A DNA stretch of 40,794 nt from Reyranella sp. (GTDB taxonomy: Bacteria > Pseudomonadota > Alphaproteobacteria > Reyranellales > Reyranellaceae): the NCBI GenBank assembly GCA_021732285.1, contig JAKFVH010000309.1:1-40794 (forward strand), read 5' to 3'. The notes below the pieces were generated by a model that worked only from the letters and a program-made list of their open reading frames with translations, ran no database searches and had not been told where the DNA came from. This document shows positions 38,672-40,794 of this stretch, in pieces. Both the position numbers and the translations under genes were made by a program. Position 1 is the stretch's first letter, and the number at the start of each line of letters is the position of its first letter.

Positions 38672-39699
38672 GGGGCGTCGCGATGCGGATGGTAGCAGCG
38701 CACCCAGTGCCCGGCGCCGAGCTGGTCGACGGGCGGGCGCGCTTCGCGGCACGGCCCGTCGGCCCGCTCGCAACGGGGATGGAAACGGCAACCGCCGGGC
38801 GGCGTGATCAGCCCGGGCACTTCGCCTGGAATGCCGCTGGCGGTGCCGCTCGCATCGGGCAGGCTCGCCAGCAACTTCGTCGTGTAGGGATGGGCGGGTG
38901 CTGCGAAGAAGCGGTCGACCGGCGCGGATTCGACGTCCTGGCCCGCATACATGACGTTGACGGCGTCGCAGATCTCATAGGCCGCCCCCAGGTCGTGCGT
39001 CGTCAGCAGCACGGCGACGTTGCGTTCGGTCGCGAGGCGGCGGATCAGGCCGAGGATCTGCGCCTGGATGGTGACGTCGAGTGCCGTGGTCGGTTCGTCG
39101 GCAATCACCAGGTCCGGCCCGGGCAGCAGCGCCATCGCGATCATCAGCCGCTGGCGCTGGCCGCCGGAGAGCTCGTGCGGATACTTGCGCAGCATCTGCT
39201 CCGGCCGCGGCAACTGCACGGCATCGAGCAGCTCCAGCACGGCCTCGACATCGGCCTGCCTGCGCTCGGAGGGATAGCGCGCGACGACCGCCGGCAGCCA
39301 GCCGCGCCCGGGCAGCTCGCTGGCGCGCGGCGATTTCCACTTCAGGATCTCCATGATCTGGTCGCCGACCGTGAAGACCGGGTTGAAGCTGGTGAACGGA
39401 TCCTGCGGCACGAAGGTGATGGCGCGGCCGCGGATCGTCTGGTTGACGGAGGCGGGATCGGCGGTCAGCAGGTCGGTCCCGCGGAAGTGGACCCGACCGC
39501 CGGTGATGCGCGCCGTCTCGCGTGGCAGGACGCCTAAAATGGCGCGTGCGAGCGTGGTCTTGCCGCAGCCGCTTTCGCCGACCAGGCCTAAAACCTGGCC
39601 GCGTTCGATCGACAGGCTGACGCGGTCGAGGACCGAGGCGAAGCCGGCCTCGGTGGCAAACCCCAGCGACAGGTCTTCGACCGCCAGCAACGCCGTCAC
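38668..39699 (-). CDS. Peptide/nickel-type ABC transporter ATP-binding protein (DppD-like)
   Basis: A 343-aa ATPase, partner of the DppF-like subunit. Walker A GESGCGKTT (41-49), Q-loop VPQDPFTSFNP, signature LSGGQRQR, Walker B LVIADEPTTALD and the HPYTTKLLASLPD/GGCRFHPRC C-terminal domain are present. A GTG start at 39699 overlaps the permease stop (GTGA) and begins the conserved N-terminal strand; in-frame codons further upstream are antisense permease shadow. It contains two of the rare TTA leucine codons (39534 and 39588 regions). Confidence 0.92.
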   Translation of the reverse strand: MTALLAVEDLSLGFATEAGFASVLDRVSLSIERGQVLGLVGESGCGKTTLARAILGVLPRETARITGGRVHFRGTDLLTADPASVNQTIRGRAITFVPQDPFTSFNPVFTVGDQIMEILKWKSPRASELPGRGWLPAVVARYPSERRQADVEAVLELLDAVQLPRPEQMLRKYPHELSGGQRQRLMIAMALLPGPDLVIADEPTTALDVTIQAQILGLIRRLATERNVAVLLTTHDLGAAYEICDAVNVMYAGQDVESAPVDRFFAAPAHPYTTKLLASLPDASGTASGIPGEVPGLITPPGGCRFHPRCERADGPCREARPPVDQLGAGHWVRCYHPHRDAP

Positions 39700-40559
39700 T
39701 TGACGCCGGCTCCCCGCCGGATGCGTGGATCGAGGAAGTCGCGCAGCCCGTCGCCCAGCAGGTTGAAGCCCATGACCACCATGAAGATGGCGACCCCGGG
39801 CACGGTCGCGTACCACCAGGCCTCGGGCAGGAACTCGCGCGATTCGGCGATCATGCGGCCCCATTCGGGCGTCGGCGGCGGGGCGCCGAGGCCCAGGAAG
39901 CCCAGCGCCGCCGCGGTCAGGATGGTGGCGCCCATGCCGATCGAGGTGCGCACGATGATGGCCGAGGCGATGTTGGGCAGCACGTGCAGGGTCATCACGC
40001 GCAGCGGCGAGGCGCCGAGCGCGATCGCCGATTCGATGAACACCTCGTTCTTCAGCGAGCGGGTTTCGGCGAACACCAGGCGGGCCCAGAACGGCCAGTA
40101 GGTGATACTGAGCGCCAGGATGACGTTTTCGATCGAGGGTCCCAAGGTCTGGGCGATGGCGATCGCCAGTATGATCTGCGGCACCGCCAGGAAGATGTCG
40201 GAGACGCGCATCAGGAGATTGCTCGGCCAGCCGCCGTAGTAGCCGGCTAAAAGGCCGATCGGCACGCCGACCAGGACGGCCGATCCGACGGCGACGACGG
40301 CGATGGTGATGGTGATACGCGCGCCGAACAGGATGCGGCTGAACAGGTCGCTGCCCATGCGGTCGGTGCCCAGCCAGTTCACGGCGTCGGGCGGGCGCAG
40401 GCGGTTGGCGGTGTGGAAATCCGCGATGTCGCCGGGAAACGGCGCCAGGATCGGCGCGAAGACCGCCGCCACGACCAGCACGAGCAGCAGCGCCAGGCCC
40501 AGTGCCGAGGCGCGGTCGCTTGCGAACCGGTTCAGCCCACGCCGCCAGCCTGACTTCAT
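39696..40559 (-). CDS. ABC transporter permease (DppC-like)
   Basis: A 287-aa inner membrane permease with about six helices. The N-terminal helix LGLALLLVLVVAAVFAPILAP, the NWLGTDRMGSDLFSRILFGAR motif, and the EAA loop ESAIALGASPLRVMTLHVLPN are characteristic of DppC/OppC. The last segment GDGLRDFLDPR is conserved. ATG at 40559 overlaps the stop of the upstream permease gene, and its own stop overlaps the DppD-like start. Confidence 0.94.
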   Translation of the reverse strand: MKSGWRRGLNRFASDRASALGLALLLVLVVAAVFAPILAPFPGDIADFHTANRLRPPDAVNWLGTDRMGSDLFSRILFGARITITIAVVAVGSAVLVGVPIGLLAGYYGGWPSNLLMRVSDIFLAVPQIILAIAIAQTLGPSIENVILALSITYWPFWARLVFAETRSLKNEVFIESAIALGASPLRVMTLHVLPNIASAIIVRTSIGMGATILTAAALGFLGLGAPPPTPEWGRMIAESREFLPEAWWYATVPGVAIFMVVMGFNLLGDGLRDFLDPRIRRGAGVK

Positions 40560-40794
40560 CGCGAACCCCGGGGGTCGATGAACGAATGAGTGATGTCGAC
40601 CAAGAGGTTGACGATCACGATCAGGGCGCCGATCCAGATCGTGAAGCCGATGATCGCCTTGTGGTCGGACTGCAGGATCGACTGCACCGCGAAGGTGCCC
40701 ATGCCGGGCCAGTCGAACACCGTCTCGACGATCACGGCGTTGGTCACCAGCACGCCGAAGATCAGGCCGATCTGGGTGACGGTCGAGATCAGCG
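40556..40794 (-). CDS. ABC transporter permease (DppB-like), C-terminal part
   Basis: The C-terminal 78 residues of a DppB/OppB permease; the frame stays open to the window edge (starting LISTVTQIGLIFG), so the 5' end lies outside. VIVETVFDWPGMGTFAVQSI is the family motif, followed by a final membrane helix and the ending DPRGSR. With the three downstream genes it makes a B-C-D-F import operon; a substrate-binding protein gene would be expected outside the window, upstream. Confidence 0.93.
   Translation of the reverse strand, partial: LISTVTQIGLIFGVLVTNAVIVETVFDWPGMGTFAVQSILQSDHKAIIGFTIWIGALIVIVNLLVDITHSFIDPRGSR

Overview
The window is about 40.8 kb of high-GC DNA whose proteins look alphaproteobacterial. 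The signs are a Cys-free bL31, a short 6-phosphogluconate dehydrogenase, frequent ATGA/GTGA gene overlaps and many palindromic intergenic repeats. A Rhodospirillales/Reyranella-like relative is my guess, with low confidence. I see no rRNA, tRNA, CRISPR array, transposase or phage gene. Gene density is high, and almost every gap over about 100 bp holds a palindromic repeat or inverted repeats.

Layout. Positions 1-8150 carry mixed housekeeping and metabolic genes: a class I glutamine amidotransferase-like hydrolase, a nucleoside hydrolase, NTF2-like, VOC and ABM small proteins, a lone molybdopterin oxidoreductase, bL31, and cyaY translationally coupled to an ABC exporter. Positions 8151-8469 hold two perfect inverted repeats and a possible 48-aa membrane peptide. 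Positions 8470-10350 (minus strand) encode a cytoplasmic GH15 enzyme.

The core is a same-strand run from 10625 to about 27902: HAD phosphatase, transaldolase, glucose-6-phosphate isomerase, a stand-alone DUF2090/LacD-like aldolase candidate, 6-phosphogluconate dehydrogenase, transketolase, glucose-6-phosphate dehydrogenase, Cof-type HAD, 6-phosphogluconolactonase, ribulose-phosphate epimerase, a ribose-5-phosphate isomerase/gluconokinase fusion, a GH63-like glucosidase, a GH13 enzyme and a small protein whose start appears frameshifted. Together these supply every step of both pentose phosphate branches plus gluconate entry, next to three non-secreted glycoside hydrolases that could release glucose from an internal oligosaccharide. 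Palindromic repeats occupy the only two large gaps inside this run (gnd-tkt and pgl-rpe) and divide it into three modules.

From 27938 to the end: a GH25 lysozyme-like lipoprotein, an HpcH/HpaI aldolase, ferredoxin-NADP reductase, hydantoinase/oxoprolinase subunits B and A, a divergent FUSC-DUF1656-HlyD efflux set of the AaeBXA type, and a convergent dppBCDF-type ABC peptide importer whose first permease gene runs off the window edge.
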